A DNA stretch of 64,000 nt from Phymatolithon calcareum (taxonomy: Eukaryota; Rhodophyta; Florideophyceae; Hapalidiales): NCBI GenBank assembly GCA_977006965.1, contig OZ345381.1:868001-932000 (forward strand). The letters are read 5' to 3'. Below, in pieces: positions 50,635-62,477 of the stretch. The translations under genes were made by a program, and so were the position numbers. The stretch's first letter is position 1. Each line of letters starts with the position of its first letter. A model generated the notes under the pieces. The model was not told where the DNA came from. It saw only the letters and a program-made list of their open reading frames with translations, and ran no database searches.

Positions 50635-51411
50635 ATGCTAACTGTCTACACTTTGTATTATGGATATGTCCTTTTTTACACACGCGCAAGTAGGAGACAT
50701 GGAACATACGAGCATTCCTATGCTACTTCTACTTCTGCTCTGCGAAAGAGAGCACGTTACCCTCTCGTGGGTGCGGTTGCATTTTCGTGGTTTTCCTCAG
50801 CGGATAGGGAAATTTTCCAAAGACAGTTGACAACTCGCGAGGGGATCGATCTGTATAAGCATACTCCTGTGATCACACCTGCGCTTTCAAAGGCGTGCCA
50901 GGGCTTGAAGAAGAAACACTATTTCTTACTTCAAAAGCTTGTGTATATAAATCCAGTGCCGCGGCGGTGGCGAACCTTCGGCCACTTGAACTCTTGGAGT
51001 CCAAACTCAATTTGCTGCACTCGGAGATCAGGGGCTCTAGATCCAACTTATCAGAAGGCAAGGGCTCCCAGGATGACCTCACTTGCACACAAAACAATGA
51101 CGCATAGCATCAAGACTGTACCGGCAAAAAATGTCAAGACTGAAGATTCAATTCTTGAAATTAGGAGTCTCTACTGCAATTCTGAGAAGTGTCAGCCTTG
51201 TCCAACGCTGAGACATTCATTGCTCCTCCTGAAATTCCTAAGGATTTACAACGCAGAGGTGAAGGAAAACGATTACCTTTCAGAAAATCACAATGGGGCG
51301 CGCATTGAGACTTACCTGAGCAATGGTTCAAAATTGGATTACGGTCATGATAAGAGTCTTCACAAGATGTGGGAGAACATTCTCAGAGCTTGGGATTCGA
51401 CAAGGAACTGA
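50635..51411 (+). CDS. Doubtful ORF, no recognised domain
   Basis: The 258-residue open frame starts at ATG 50635 (MLTVYTLYYGYVLFYTRAS). It has one possible membrane segment at the N-terminus and an irregular composition afterwards. A competing frame at 50895-51107 (SSAAAVANLRPLELLESKLN) has more protein-like composition, and later pieces (NAETFIAPPEIPKDLQRRG, about 51208-51264) lie in that same competing frame after stops. It may be a decayed gene rather than a real one. Confidence 0.2.
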   Translation: MLTVYTLYYGYVLFYTRASRRHGTYEHSYATSTSALRKRARYPLVGAVAFSWFSSADREIFQRQLTTREGIDLYKHTPVITPALSKACQGLKKKHYFLLQKLVYINPVPRRWRTFGHLNSWSPNSICCTRRSGALDPTYQKARAPRMTSLAHKTMTHSIKTVPAKNVKTEDSILEIRSLYCNSEKCQPCPTLRHSLLLLKFLRIYNAEVKENDYLSENHNGARIETYLSNGSKLDYGHDKSLHKMWENILRAWDSTRN

Positions 51412-53948
51412 TGGAATATCAAACTCATGTCTCGCTACTGTCAAAGCCTGGTATGTAATGAATATCCATTCAAATACTCAGACGAAAAACAGTTTATGTG
51501 TGAATGTAGATTCTGTCCGGTAGCCCAAAACTTGGAAAATAAACATGGTGGGTATTTTGTACAGAGCTGTGCGAAACTGTCGCTGCAGGCCTGTAGGAAA
51601 CTAGAATGATGTGAAAGATTTTTGATGAAATAGTAAAATATATCGTACGAGGGACGAATAATGAAGAGTGGAGAATCAAAGTGGACCGATGTTTTTAAAT
51701 TTCGACGGGCTTGCCCCCGAGCCCCGAATAGATGAGCCAACAACAAAGGACGTGAAGTCTAAATTTGATCAATCGACCGTGACCTAACGGGCTTAGTAGT
51801 GGCAACCGCCCAAATATGGTTAACGATAGGATAGAGTGGAATTAGTAAAGGCCTTCGAAATGCTGCGTGTCACAGTAGAGAAAATGCAAAATCAATGAAT
51901 GAATAAACTCCAAACATTAGTTTCGAGAAGAAACTTGGATTTACTTGAAACTCACGTAAAGCATTGCCAGTCGACATGCTCCGAAATTAAGATTAATCGA
52001 TGGCCAGACCCACCATGGGGCACCTGTTACTGTGAATAGCTTTTATTTGGACTTTTCTAATACTAGAAATCTCCCATATGGTGCGTGCGACCTCCTCGGG
52101 AGAAGGTACTGCATTTCGTTCCGGATACAATTCATCATGTGTATTGATTTCCGTCAACTATTGCGCTAGGCCTAATTCCAGCACCAGACGACCCACTGTG
52201 AGGAACAATAGAGAATTTGCAGTTGCACTAGGGCATGTTGCGGGCTTGAATGCACAGAGTAACTAGACTAGTCATTACAGGGCGATGAAAGGGGGTTCAA
52301 CCCACGACCTTTTGATTCACATTGTCATGTTATTCTAGAGCAACGTTTGCGATGCATACTTGTGCGAGGAACATGTGACAGTGTCTGAAGTCAGTTAAGA
52401 AATCTGTCGCTATCAAAAGAAACCTCTTTTCCTGCTAGCAAGACTTTCAATGTTGCGAGTGGGGTTCATGGAAATCATTTGTTCGACGTAATTCATGCCT
52501 TACAGTACCAGCCTCGTTTTTTTATGCTGGTCGACTGGAGTGAAGCGTGTATATGTTAGACGAACAAGTTCAGATTCCGGTCGGCAAGTCCACTCGAAAG
52601 AAAAAAGGACATAGCAAACCTGTTTATTGTAGGAATTTAGGCAACAAGTGGATCTCAAGGTTCATTAATGTGGGCTCATGTTTCGCAGAAGCTCGTGTTG
52701 TGAAGCATGGTAGTAAATCGAGAGAGAAACGAGCACTGATTTGAAGAGGCCACTCGTTCTCTTGATACGATATCGACGAGATAAATGCAGTGCCACTCGG
52801 GTCAGGAATTACTTGCACTAGGGCAAGGTTAAAGTACTTTCAACACTTTCGCCACAGTTTGTGCACCATCGACCGGACCGTGTGGAGAATTATAACGTCT
52901 CTGTGGCTACTGGGCCTCCACTCCGCGTGGATGCTTAGTAGCCACAGAGTCGGTACAGAATAATTCTGCGCCTAGAAGATCGTCAAATGTGAGCCCAAAA
53001 TGTGATTCTGATTTTGAGGTGCCGGCACTGTGATGTGTTTGAGAGACAGGTTGGCACTTTAATGCTACGCTGGACAGTAGGGTCTCCTGTTGAAGACTAT
53101 GTAGCTAAACGAAATGGTTCAAAAGGTCAAGCAATGATTTTCTGCTGCTGACTATCACGGAAAGTCATACAGGAAGAACTGATACTCTAAGACTCGTTGT
53201 TGTGGCTGTTTGGACGACGAATGAAATGTAGAAACAGCGATAGAAGCTTACTCAGGGGATCGATTGTTTCAAATAGAGTGAGAGGCAGAAGCAGTTTGTT
53301 TGTTTCTCTTCTCACGGTTTGCAGTGAAAGTGAACTAAAGACAAGCGCAATCGAGCAGAGGAGCGAGAGAGCTCTTTCCGAGCCAATTTGGACGTCTTCA
53401 AATGCAGAATGGCATGCCCTGCGGTACAATTACGCTTTCAGACACAGGAGGTTTGCAATGCATGAGTAAAATTTGGAATGAGTTTGAGAGAATCAAAATA
53501 GAAGGCGGTCAAGCTATTATCTAGACCGGATGGATTCAAATGATCAAGACTGCATTGCCAAGAGCGGCCATATATCATAGCGGGAAAGGGAAGTGCCGTC
53601 TATTGCATAGTAGAATTTCTGTCCAATCTATACTGCACCGTCCTGTGCTGTATTATTCATCGATACAGTGCTGTACAGTAGTGCTCCGCCTTGGCGATAC
53701 AGCGACCGGTACCGTAGTGGCGACATCGCATAATTACTGCAGTGTTCGGTGTGTGCATGTCAGTGCGTGGTATATGTGCGGTAAAGATATAACAACGAAT
53801 TAGGTAATGGTTTGGAATCGTGCTTTCGCAAAGAGATTTGATTTTCGTTTCGCTTGGAAGACAGACTTGCTGACATAGGATTGATCGATTGGCTCTGCAA
53901 GGTGCACAATTTTCGCCGCCTGCACGATATGCACGCGGGGAAAATTTC

Positions 53949-53991
53949 GTCCGCTGTGCGTGTTTTGCATATGCAAACACGCACAGCGGAC
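53949..53991. repeat. Inverted repeat, ~21-bp arms, no spacer
   Basis: GTCCGCTGTGCGTGTTT and GCAT on the left pair with ATGC and AAACACGCACAGCGGAC on the right. There is one extra T in the left arm. The centre is GCATATGC. Confidence 0.9.
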
Positions 53992-54052
53992 GGAATTGAG
54001 GAAGGCCCCATTTTCGCACATATGTGAAATCAGAAAACAATAATGTGCTGCG

Positions 54053-54210
54053 GCAAATGCGAGGGCCTATACCGGTAGTACTGCTCAGTATATGAACGTT
54101 TTGGACAATGCAAACAATGCAATGCAAATGCGAAGACCTATACCGGTGGTACAGGTCCTCGCCAGGTCTTCACAATTGCATTGTACAGTAATGTTTCCAT
54201 CGTCCAAAAC
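54053..54210. repeat. Compound direct and inverted repeat
   Basis: GCAAATGCGA-G-CCTATACCGGT occurs twice in direct orientation (54053-54079 and 54125-54151). Independently, GAACGTTTTGGACAATG (54094) pairs with CATCGTCCAAAACGTTC (ending 54210), and GAAGACCT pairs with AGGTCTTC, giving a foldback of about 117 bp. It is non-coding. Confidence 0.8.
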
Positions 54211-55063
54211 GTTCTATGATACGGTGTTCATCTCGACCGATCATCTGTGTAAGAAAGTACAGGTCACACGGGAAGGTAGTCCCCCCCCTCCCCCTCCCCG
54301 TCAGCATCATGATGATCGGAAGATAAATATGCAATTGCTTCCAAACATTACTTGCTAAAAACGGGATGGGACGATTGAGCCTCCACGTCTTACAGTATGA
54401 TAAGCAGGAGGCTGATGTCAACAAGGAGGTATTCCCTGCAGAACATGGCGGCCAGTAGGACGTTGCCACGTGAAAATATTGGTTTTTTGACATTAATTTT
54501 TGGGCCTCTGCCACGTCTGCAGTGTCCCGTTTCATATGTTTATTCCCCATTGGGCATTGTGCAAATGTGTCCTGAATGAGTTTTTTGCCAATAAAAACAT
54601 TATCCTGTTTTCCGATAGTAATGTCATCGTCTTAAAAATATCCAAAAAACAGAATGTCAGAAAATTGAAAACACTGCAAATTCCGAACTAGGGACATACG
54701 AACATCATGTTCGTACTTCCACAGCTCCTCAGCACTCTGGCACCTGCAGCGCAGAGTTTTATGCAACGAGCATAAACGTATCAAATATTGTACGGACAGA
54801 GGTTTAGTAGAGCATACAGTACACAATGCACCTCACCAGTCTCCTCTTTCCTATTTCCACTGCTTACTTTGAAACAATAACAACCTCCCGGCAACAACAC
54901 AAATCATACTGTCCCCTACCACCAACATATAGCTTGTGTGCGTCAGTTCAACACCCAGTTGCCAGCGGTAACCCGTGAAGGGCAGCACACACAATCCACT
55001 GTCCCCCCATACCCACTCCGCCTTGGCAACACTCATCACTCCCATATCTGCCACCCAACCACC

Positions 55064-56158
55064 ATGCGCGCTTCCGATGCCTCCCCCTTCCCGTCCACCT
55101 CCCTCTTCCCATCCACCTCTCCGACCACACGATCCGCCTTCCGTCGTGCCACCAACACCCTCCTCTCCCGCCTCCGCTCGCGCAAACATCACCCGCCGCA
55201 CCCGCTGAAACTCGACCCGCGCTACAGTCGCACGACCGGCGACCGCAGCATCTCCCTTTCCGGCGACTTCATCATCGGCTCCACGCACTCGATAACCAGC
55301 GTGGTACAAGCGGTCCGTCAGATTGAATTCGGTTCCTCGGCCCTGCTACGCGTTTCCGCGGCGTTGGAACCTGTGCACATCTCCCCCTTCATTCTGATCG
55401 ATCACGTCGGTCCCACCATTGCCCGCGCAGAGTCGACCGACTATCCCCGATGCGGTATGCAGATGCTACTCTACGTCATGCGCGGCTGTGTGGCGCATCG
55501 CAACAGCGCGCTGCAGGACGAGGTGCATGTGCGTGACGGACAGGCGTTGCTACTGCATGCCGGACGCGGGGTTGCGGTGCGCGAGGAGGCGGAGACGGGG
55601 CCGTTGGAAACGCTGACGGTTTGGATTCATCTGCCGCGTGAACGGAGGGAGACGATGCCGGAGACGATGTATTGGCAGCAATTGCCGGAGTATGTTGTGG
55701 GTGATGCGGAAGGAGAGGAGAGGGGACGTGTTTGCATTGTGCTTGGGGATCAAGTGCCGGTGGAGAATGCAAAGTGTGTGAGGCCGATGGGGAATGTGGA
55801 GGGGATGCAGAAGGTTAAGGCTGGGGTTTATGACGTTTGTGTGAAGGAGGGGGCGAGTTTGAGATTGAGGATACGTAATCCGCGCGTGTTGATGTATGTG
55901 CGGGAAGGTGGTGTGAAGGTTGGGGGAAGGGTTGTGAAGAAGGGGGCTTTGGCGGTGTTGCATGGTCCTGGGGAGGGATGTATGATTATTGAATGTGAGG
56001 GGGAAGGGAATTGTTCGTGTGTCGTGTTGGAGGGGGAGACGGTGAATGATCGGGTTGAATGGACGCCGGCGGGATTTGTGGCGGGATCGGCGAGGGAGAT
56101 GAGAAGATGTGTTAAGAGACATGCAAAAGGTGAAATGGGAAGTATAGCGGAGTTTTAG
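55064..56158 (+). CDS. Pirin-like bicupin protein, metal-binding residues not conserved
   Basis: The 364-residue protein starts at ATG 55064 (context ACCATGC); upstream sequence in frame begins at GTG. The N-terminus (residues 1-60) is Ser/Thr/Arg-rich and could be a transit peptide. VHISPFILIDHVGP matches the pirin DPF-L-DH-GP motif. It is followed at the right spacing by GMQMLLYVMRGCVAHRNS, VRDGQALLLHAGRGVAVREE and GPLETLTVWIHLPRERR, the N-terminal pirin cupin. Active pirins bind iron through HPHRG-ET and H-SE; here these read YPRCGMQM and VREE. The C-terminal half has a weaker second cupin. Pirins act as nuclear cofactors or quercetin dioxygenases; loss of the ligands argues against catalysis. 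Third codon positions shift from C-rich to G/T-rich along the gene. Confidence 0.75.
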   Translation: MRASDASPFPSTSLFPSTSPTTRSAFRRATNTLLSRLRSRKHHPPHPLKLDPRYSRTTGDRSISLSGDFIIGSTHSITSVVQAVRQIEFGSSALLRVSAALEPVHISPFILIDHVGPTIARAESTDYPRCGMQMLLYVMRGCVAHRNSALQDEVHVRDGQALLLHAGRGVAVREEAETGPLETLTVWIHLPRERRETMPETMYWQQLPEYVVGDAEGEERGRVCIVLGDQVPVENAKCVRPMGNVEGMQKVKAGVYDVCVKEGASLRLRIRNPRVLMYVREGGVKVGGRVVKKGALAVLHGPGEGCMIIECEGEGNCSCVVLEGETVNDRVEWTPAGFVAGSAREMRRCVKRHAKGEMGSIAEF

Positions 56159-57259
56159 ACAGACAGAGTTGGGTTGAATTGAATAGTAGTGTACGGTAAC
56201 TGATGCGGGGTTGTACATAAAAGAGATATTTTATACAGTAACTTGAGATTAGAAAGGGAAAATTGGACTTTTAAACGCATTTAATGAATTCCACTGGTGT
56301 AATAGAAACGGATCCAGGGGTTCAGAAACTGGGCAGGTGGAATCACGAGTCGTAACAGGACGAAAATATGAAAGATGTAACTACGTAGGGAAGTGCAACT
56401 CTTGTCGTTACCTACAGTATTTGCTGCCAGCATCATGCTGGCGGCAAATCAGGTCGTTGCACAGGGATACATTGCAGAGTTCTCCTCGCTGCAAAGTACA
56501 GGATCGCATGCCGCATTTCCCTTCCGTTAGAACGTTGCGTTGTCCTCCACTTTCATATCAACTATTTGCACAAGTAAACATTTATGTAGTCAGATGTGCA
56601 GTCACTCTGCCAATGGCGAATCGTAGCTTCGTTCTATAGTGCACTAATGTACGCTGATGTTGAGATTCATATCATTTTGTTAGTTCACAAACCATTTTGC
56701 ACGGACAGTATATATAATATGCGTCTTCTAATGATCTCTCTGTCAGACAGAAAGGTCTTCTTTCAAGAACAACTGGGAAGAGATCATAATGTCGACAAAG
56801 AAGCACGTCCACTATCGCATTGTTCGCTTCGTACCCGCGGGCAGTGGCCGGCCACTGTGCATGAGGACAGCATTGCGGCATGGAGAAACATTCAGGATGA
56901 AATCAAAAATTTCAACTCTGTCGAGCGCATAAACGAAAAAACAAGACACGGGTGCACGTTGATACCTCCACTCATCCAATTACATGCGAACTCCCCCCTT
57001 GTAGCTTCACGAAAGCGTAATCCATACATACAGTAGCTGACTCATTTGAAGTGGAGTTGAACATTTGCCTCATGACGTGGAGTTAGCGCTGCACCTTTTT
57101 TATTTATATTTTTGAAAACATCGGCCAATCATACCTGCCACCGAGGTCCAAGATCTGACTGACATACAGGAGAGGGCTTGAGGTGAAAAATGCATCTGCA
57201 GCCCTCCCAAACTCCGCACGACAATAGACAACGATTTTGCCGCATCTTGCGTCGCGCCG
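56159..57259. other. Intergenic with a 15-bp-arm palindrome
   Basis: No supported gene. It contains the palindrome at 56419-56449. The ORF 56596-57036 has no recognisable domain. Confidence 0.5.
56419..56449. repeat. Palindrome, 15-bp arms, 1-nt spacer
   Basis: ATTTGCTGCCAGCAT at 56419-56433 pairs with ATGCTGGCGGCAAAT at 56435-56449 (14 of 15), with a single C between. Confidence 0.95.
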
Positions 57260-58408
57260 ATGACTTCGTACAGCGAGAAAGGAGAGCTTCGAAAGGATGT
57301 CGAGTACATAGCTTTTGACCACCTTCACTTCTGGGTCGGCAATGCATTCCAAGCCGCAGCTTATTACATCACTCGCTTTGGATTTACTCCATATGCATTC
57401 CGAGGACTTGAAACCGGTTCGCGCAAAGTGACCACCCAAGTGGTTAAGCAGAACAACATAATATTTGCATTTTCCTCCCCATTGGAACCTGGAAACCTCG
57501 ACTTTGCAAACCATTTGACGAAACATGGCGACGGCGTACGCGATGTCGCCTTCACTGTTCGAAACTGCGCAGCCGCGTACCAGTCTGCCGTTGACGCCGG
57601 TGCTGTATCCGTATCGTCTCCGAAGGTCACGCAAGACGCCGACGGTACATGTGTCATCGCCACAATCGAAGCGGGATTTCCAGACTTGCATCACACATTC
57701 GTGGAGCGGGATGCATATGACGGACTATTTCTCCCTGGTTACGAAAAAGTAACTGAACCGGATCCACAACTCACTCTCGTTGAACCCACTGGACTGCAAT
57801 TCATCGATCATTGCGTGGCAAATCAGCCCGATCACATGATGGAACCGGTGGTCAATTGGTACATTGACAAGCTTGGATTTCACAGATTTTGGAGTGTCGA
57901 TGATAAGCAATTGCATACCGAATACAGTTCTTTGCGAAGTGTCGTTGTGGCCGACTTTCACGAGCGCGTTAAAATGCCGATTAATGAACCGGCGACAGGT
58001 CTTCGAAAATCACAGATTCAGGAATTTGTGGAGTATTACGGCGGACCAGGAATTCAGCATATCGCTCTTAACACCGGCGATATTTTAAATGCAATTGCAT
58101 GCCTTCGACGTCGCGGTGTTTCCTTCATTAAGGTGCCAGATACTTACTATGAAGATTTGAGAAAACGATTGCGTGAAAGCGTTACTGATGTAGTGGAAGA
58201 TATGAACAAGTTGCAGAAGCTTGGCATTTTGGTCGACTTTGATGAGAACGGCTATTTGTTGCAGATTTTCACTCGACCTTTGCAGGATCGACCCACGCTT
58301 TTCCTGGAAATCATTCAAAGACATTCGCATGAAGGATTTGGGGTTGGCAATTTCAAGAGTTTGTTTGAAGCCATTGAAAGGGAGCAAGCGTTGCGAGGGA
58401 ATTTGTGA
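57260..58408 (+). CDS. HPD: 4-Hydroxyphenylpyruvate dioxygenase
   Basis: The 382-residue single-exon protein is of normal family length. It converts 4-hydroxyphenylpyruvate to homogentisate in tyrosine breakdown and in plastoquinone/tocopherol synthesis. The N-terminal vicinal-oxygen-chelate domain starts FDHLHFWVGNAFQAAAYYI. The C-terminal domain has the three iron ligands: His in LQFIDHCVANQP, His in GPGIQHIALNTGDI and Glu in PTLFLEIIQRHSHEGFG. The substrate-site residues around IQEFVEYYGGPG and the closing FGVGNFKSLFEAIE are present. There is no targeting peptide, so a cytosolic enzyme is expected. ATG 57260 begins a few residues before the first conserved block, as in animal and algal homologues. 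Confidence 0.96.
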   Translation: MTSYSEKGELRKDVEYIAFDHLHFWVGNAFQAAAYYITRFGFTPYAFRGLETGSRKVTTQVVKQNNIIFAFSSPLEPGNLDFANHLTKHGDGVRDVAFTVRNCAAAYQSAVDAGAVSVSSPKVTQDADGTCVIATIEAGFPDLHHTFVERDAYDGLFLPGYEKVTEPDPQLTLVEPTGLQFIDHCVANQPDHMMEPVVNWYIDKLGFHRFWSVDDKQLHTEYSSLRSVVVADFHERVKMPINEPATGLRKSQIQEFVEYYGGPGIQHIALNTGDILNAIACLRRRGVSFIKVPDTYYEDLRKRLRESVTDVVEDMNKLQKLGILVDFDENGYLLQIFTRPLQDRPTLFLEIIQRHSHEGFGVGNFKSLFEAIEREQALRGNL

Positions 58409-59440
58409 GTGGTGTGAAATCGTCTGTGGGAACAAAGGCAGTTGAAAGATGCCCCTGGGGGTTTCAGGGCATGGTCAGTACCTTTGCGCACGGAGGGGAC
58501 ACATAGTGAAAAGCTATGGGGGCTAGATCATGCTGCCGCACGATAAACTGCTTCTGCGAAAAAAGGGGCGCCAGCTTTGTTGCAATCCGGAAAACCACTG
58601 CGCATCATGCGTAAAGGAGTCTTCCGTGCGGTGGCACATTGCACGGATTGAGGGGTTGCCAGAATTGTTTCCGTTGTGCGGACAAAAGTCTGGAAGGCGG
58701 GAATTTAGTTACAGTAGTTCATTGAAGTGCAAGCGGGATTGAAATTTTTTATACCAAGCCTGGTAAAACGATATGATTCGCAGATACCTTGCCCATCCTT
58801 GCGCCAAAGAGGTGTGAAGGGCGAATACTGCGTTCGGATTGGACCGGACCGCGGATCTCGGTGACCGCGAGCTGCGGATGGGTGCCAGAGGAAAGGCACT
58901 TGAAGAGGAGAAGCAAAGGGCGGAAATGGTGACGACCACAAATCCAAGTCCTTTTTCAATTCCCGACGGTTTTCAGCGAGCGATAAAGTTTTTTCAATTA
59001 AACCGCCATGCTTTCGTGCATCGGCGATAGACGCCTGTTCGAAAAAGTGTCAAACTGGAACGCCACCTCAAGAAATGTGCACCGAAAAATGGCCACGAAA
59101 GAAAGGTCTTCTCTTACTGGGCAGTTTCTCTCAAGCGGCACTACAAACGACAAGTGATGGTGCCAACAGAAATAGCAAATGGGAATTGAAAAAATTCGCT
59201 GGAGCCTACTACACTCCCTCTTGCACTTGCACTGAATGACATCCGATCACCAAGAAAGCAATCTCCCGGCACTATCGGCATCCACGAGCTCACGCGGAGG
59301 TATTCGTTGGACGCCGCGAAACCAATTTGCAGTTATAAACATCCATCTCATCAACGATCGAACCTCGCGCTCTCAATCAACAGAAGGGCGTCGGGAAAAA
59401 CGGCCGAGAAATTCTCGCCGCTCCTGAACTGCCACATAAC
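58409..59440. other. Intergenic, no supported gene
   Basis: About 1.0 kb between HPPD and the zinc-finger gene. Small ORFs on both strands have no recognisable domain. It probably contains the promoter of the downstream gene. Confidence 0.5.
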
Positions 59441-60870
59441 ATGCCGTTTTCTCGACAAGAGAATGGCGATGCACAACAAGTTGCAGGAAATGAACCTATT
59501 GTCACAGGTTTCACAGACGCGGATAGTCCTGGTGCTATCACCGCCGCAGAGTTTGAGTCGCATATGGGGCCAGTGCCTGACCCATTCAATGTGGCACCGA
59601 TTGACCTTGACAGCCCTGATGCCACAGCTATCAACAGCGTTATGCCGTTGTATCTCGCAGACTCGCTTCATGAAGACCCGAATGCATATCTGAGGGAACC
59701 TTCGCAAGAACAGTACGCTGAATGCAATTCGTCGAACGCTGGGACGCCGCTGTCCGGCGGAGTTGTTGCTGTGCATCATCATATGGTATCTCCCGGTCCT
59801 CCTCACATCGTGCATCCGGTACATTATTATGGACCGTCGATGCATCACACAGTGTCGCCTGGGTATCGCGCATCATCGTCCGCTCCGCACATTGTGCCGC
59901 CGGTAAATCATCCAGGTTCGCCCGGTCCGCCGCTGCCGAACTTGATGGCAGCTGTTTTGCACCCCATGGAGGGGCATCACAGCCAATTTGCTCCGCAGTA
60001 CGCAATGACGCCGGGAATAGACACGGGTGCCAATGTTTACACGTTCGACTATTGTGGATCGAGTGTCGTGCACGCTCCGGGACAGCTGCCACGTCGCATT
60101 GATGGGGGACTGCAGGAGCATGTGATGCACGAAAATGATACAGGAGTCAATGGGGAAAATCAGCATGAAACGACGAAGAAAACAGGGGGTAGGTTTGAAA
60201 TGTCGAAGAAGAGCGGAGGGGTGAAGAAGAGTCGGAGGGTGAGAGGTCAGAAGGCACGACCGCCAGCTCCATCACGTTTTTGCCATATCTGCTTGCGCAG
60301 AGGAGAACGTGTGAAATTGAAGACTTGTGGCAATTTGGCAAACAAAAGTTGCAGGAAAGTTACGTGCGAGAAGTGCTTTGAGGAGTTCAAATGGGATTGG
60401 GTTGCTGCTTGCGATCCGACGACGAATTGGAGTTGCACTCATTGTCGCAATGTGTACGTATGGAGTCATGAACCTCTTGTAGTGTGATTGATTTTGTTTC
60501 TTGTGTTCTAACCGTGGCGACAAACTTAATTTGCGTTGCATCTTTTGTTCGACCGCCGATTTTCAGATGCCCGGAGAGAGCGCAGTGCTTCATTTACAAA
60601 CGCACGAACAATAGGCGCCATCAGGCGTTGATGGAAAAGAAGTCACGTGACGTGGACAAAAGCGGGGATGGAAAGAAGGGGCACGACAACGGACTGACCG
60701 CTTTGGCGAGGGACATGACGATCATGCAGGATTTGCAAGCGATTCCGTTCATTGGAGAAGGAGTGGACTCCGGAGAACAGACATACTCCGCTAGCCCGTC
60801 GTCAAACGGAGGAATAGATCCTGTGGCTGACCCGACCCAAGGACTTGGAGAGGGGCAACATCCGCCGTGA
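59441..60870 (+). CDS. CDCA7-type (zf-4CXXC_R1) zinc-finger protein, two exons
   Basis: Exon 1 is 59441-60453 and exon 2 is 60567-60870; the 113-bp phase-2 intron begins GTACGT and ends GATTTTCAG. Unspliced, the finger ends in CTHCRNVYVWSHE. Spliced, it reads CTHCRNVCPERAQCFIYKRT, which restores the missing cysteines and the basic R/K-T tail typical of this finger. The 438-residue product has a low-complexity N-terminus (His/Pro/Gly/Ser-rich, residues about 110-180) and a basic stretch (GGVKKSRRVRGQKARPP). The finger has CHICLRRG, CGNLANKSCRK, CEKCFEEF and WSCTHC. The domain occurs in CDCA7 and related nuclear chromatin or transcription proteins. A nuclear DNA-linked role is expected; the target is unknown. 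Confidence 0.75.
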
Positions 60871-62477
60871 ACTCCGTACAGTAGGAGCGCGTTAACCGTG
60901 AGAGTCAAATCGTACATATATTTATCATACTTTCATGCTGCTTTATCTTTGACCGCCCGCTTTTTGACCTAAATGTATACAAAGCTGTTCATGTTTGGTT
61001 GTGCCTATCAGACAATTTTATTGTTCTCCATTTGGTTGCAGGCATTGCCATGCAAACGCCAATACATGCAGCTTGAAAATGCGTGCCCTGCGGGCATTTA
61101 GAGAGCTTTTCACTGGGACGTCCTCTTTTGAATGGCGCTGGTAGGAGTTCACCGAAGTAGAACTCCTTCCGTGATGACGTAGAAGTTGTGATACATCAGA
61201 AAGCGATAAAAGTCATCAAAACGGGAAAATGCGAGCAGAATTGGCCGACAGGATGGGTTCGCTGAACATAGACTGGGCCGGCGTAAGAAAAAATAGACTC
61301 GCCGTCACACTATAAACGAGCGTTGCGGAGCGGGAATGTAACGTTACCAATTGAAAAGAATATAGCAGTGCGTTGAAGAGAAAGATCCTGACTATCGCAT
61401 TCTTCTGTCATTTCAAGTTTTCGTGATCCCCGTGCTCAACTCCCCTGGCTCTGTTCACAGTGGAGGACGCGTCGACTCGAATCACAGACCTTCGATACTA
61501 TTAAAGTGAATAGTCTGACACTGCTTTCATTAGAGCGCCTCTCGCGATCCTTCCTGTATCTACTATCGAAATCCCTCCATGACATGCAATTGCGGGATCT
61601 CTGCCTATGTCGCTTTGCTTATCGCACCATTCCGACTCAAAATTTTCGACCGGTCCAGGCATGATCATCGACCCCCTAATACCGTTCCATCGAGCCGGGA
61701 GTCGGGAAAGCCAAAAGTAATGTATTTTTCAATGGTGCTAAGCTGGCTTCAATCTATTCGGATGTCGAGCACGTTTCCGCCTTTCCGCAACGCCGATAAA
61801 GCTCCTTACTTTCAAATTTCAGTTTGTCGCGATCGCAGTCGACTGCGACATACCCAATTTTCTTACTTGTTATCCATTTATTGTCCAATCACCTTCTTGT
61901 TCTATACAACTTTCGTAGCAAAGCGTCTCTGCCTGTCGTCGATGCAATGGTTCATTTCTGATTCATATAAGCACTGGCGCATCCTTGTCATTCTTTCATC
62001 GTTTCGTACTACTGTATCACTATCGACTTAATCGAAGACAAAATGAATGACAGGCTCATTTACATCCGACAAAGTCCGGTTTCATGCGCCTAGTGTCTAC
62101 TGGACGGATGCGTTCAAATTTAGGTTATCCCTCAACTGAACCAACTGTTTCGTGACATGGAATTCAATGTTCCGTTCCATTCTTTTCAGGACGGTCCTTC
62201 AAATGCTAGAGAATAGACCTTACCGCGGTATGTTCGGAGATCAGAGCAACGTGGGTACAATTGAATCGAAGAGCTAAGGATGAATTATGGTGACCGTCGT
62301 TAATTCGACCAACTTTTCGGACTGTCGGGGACTCACAGAACCTTGCCCTACCTGTGATGATAAAACTTCCTCCACGCACCTGTGCGCAAATTTCGTAGGA
62401 TACAGACAGGAATGTTGGGGTCGCCGGTTTAAGTACTGCTACAGCAAGAATTGAAATTCGTTCCGCGAAGGGCACAC
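60871..62477. other. Intergenic, no supported gene
   Basis: Short ORFs, such as 61579-62031, have no recognisable domain. A short self-complementary CGCAGTCGACTGCG lies near 61837-61850. Confidence 0.45.

Larger units (their letters stand above)
51412..55063. other. Long stretch without a supported gene
   Basis: Short unrelated ORFs only. It holds an inverted repeat at 52898-52950 (CTCTGTGGCTACT pairing with AGTAGCCACAGAG), a hairpin at 53949-53991, and a compound repeat at 54053-54210. TACTGTA-type motifs recur near 53660-53690. Confidence 0.5.

Noticed and set aside
52283-52330. GGTTCAACCC looks like a tRNA B box
   Set aside because: No A box at the right distance and the acceptor stem cannot pair with upstream sequence on either strand.
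55550-56218. 222-residue minus-strand ORF opposite the pirin-like gene
   Set aside because: Pro/His/Thr-rich shadow of the G/T-rich third codon positions of the plus-strand gene.
61579-62031. 150-residue ORF with hydrophobic C-terminus
   Set aside because: No recognisable domain, no start context and composition like random AT-rich DNA.
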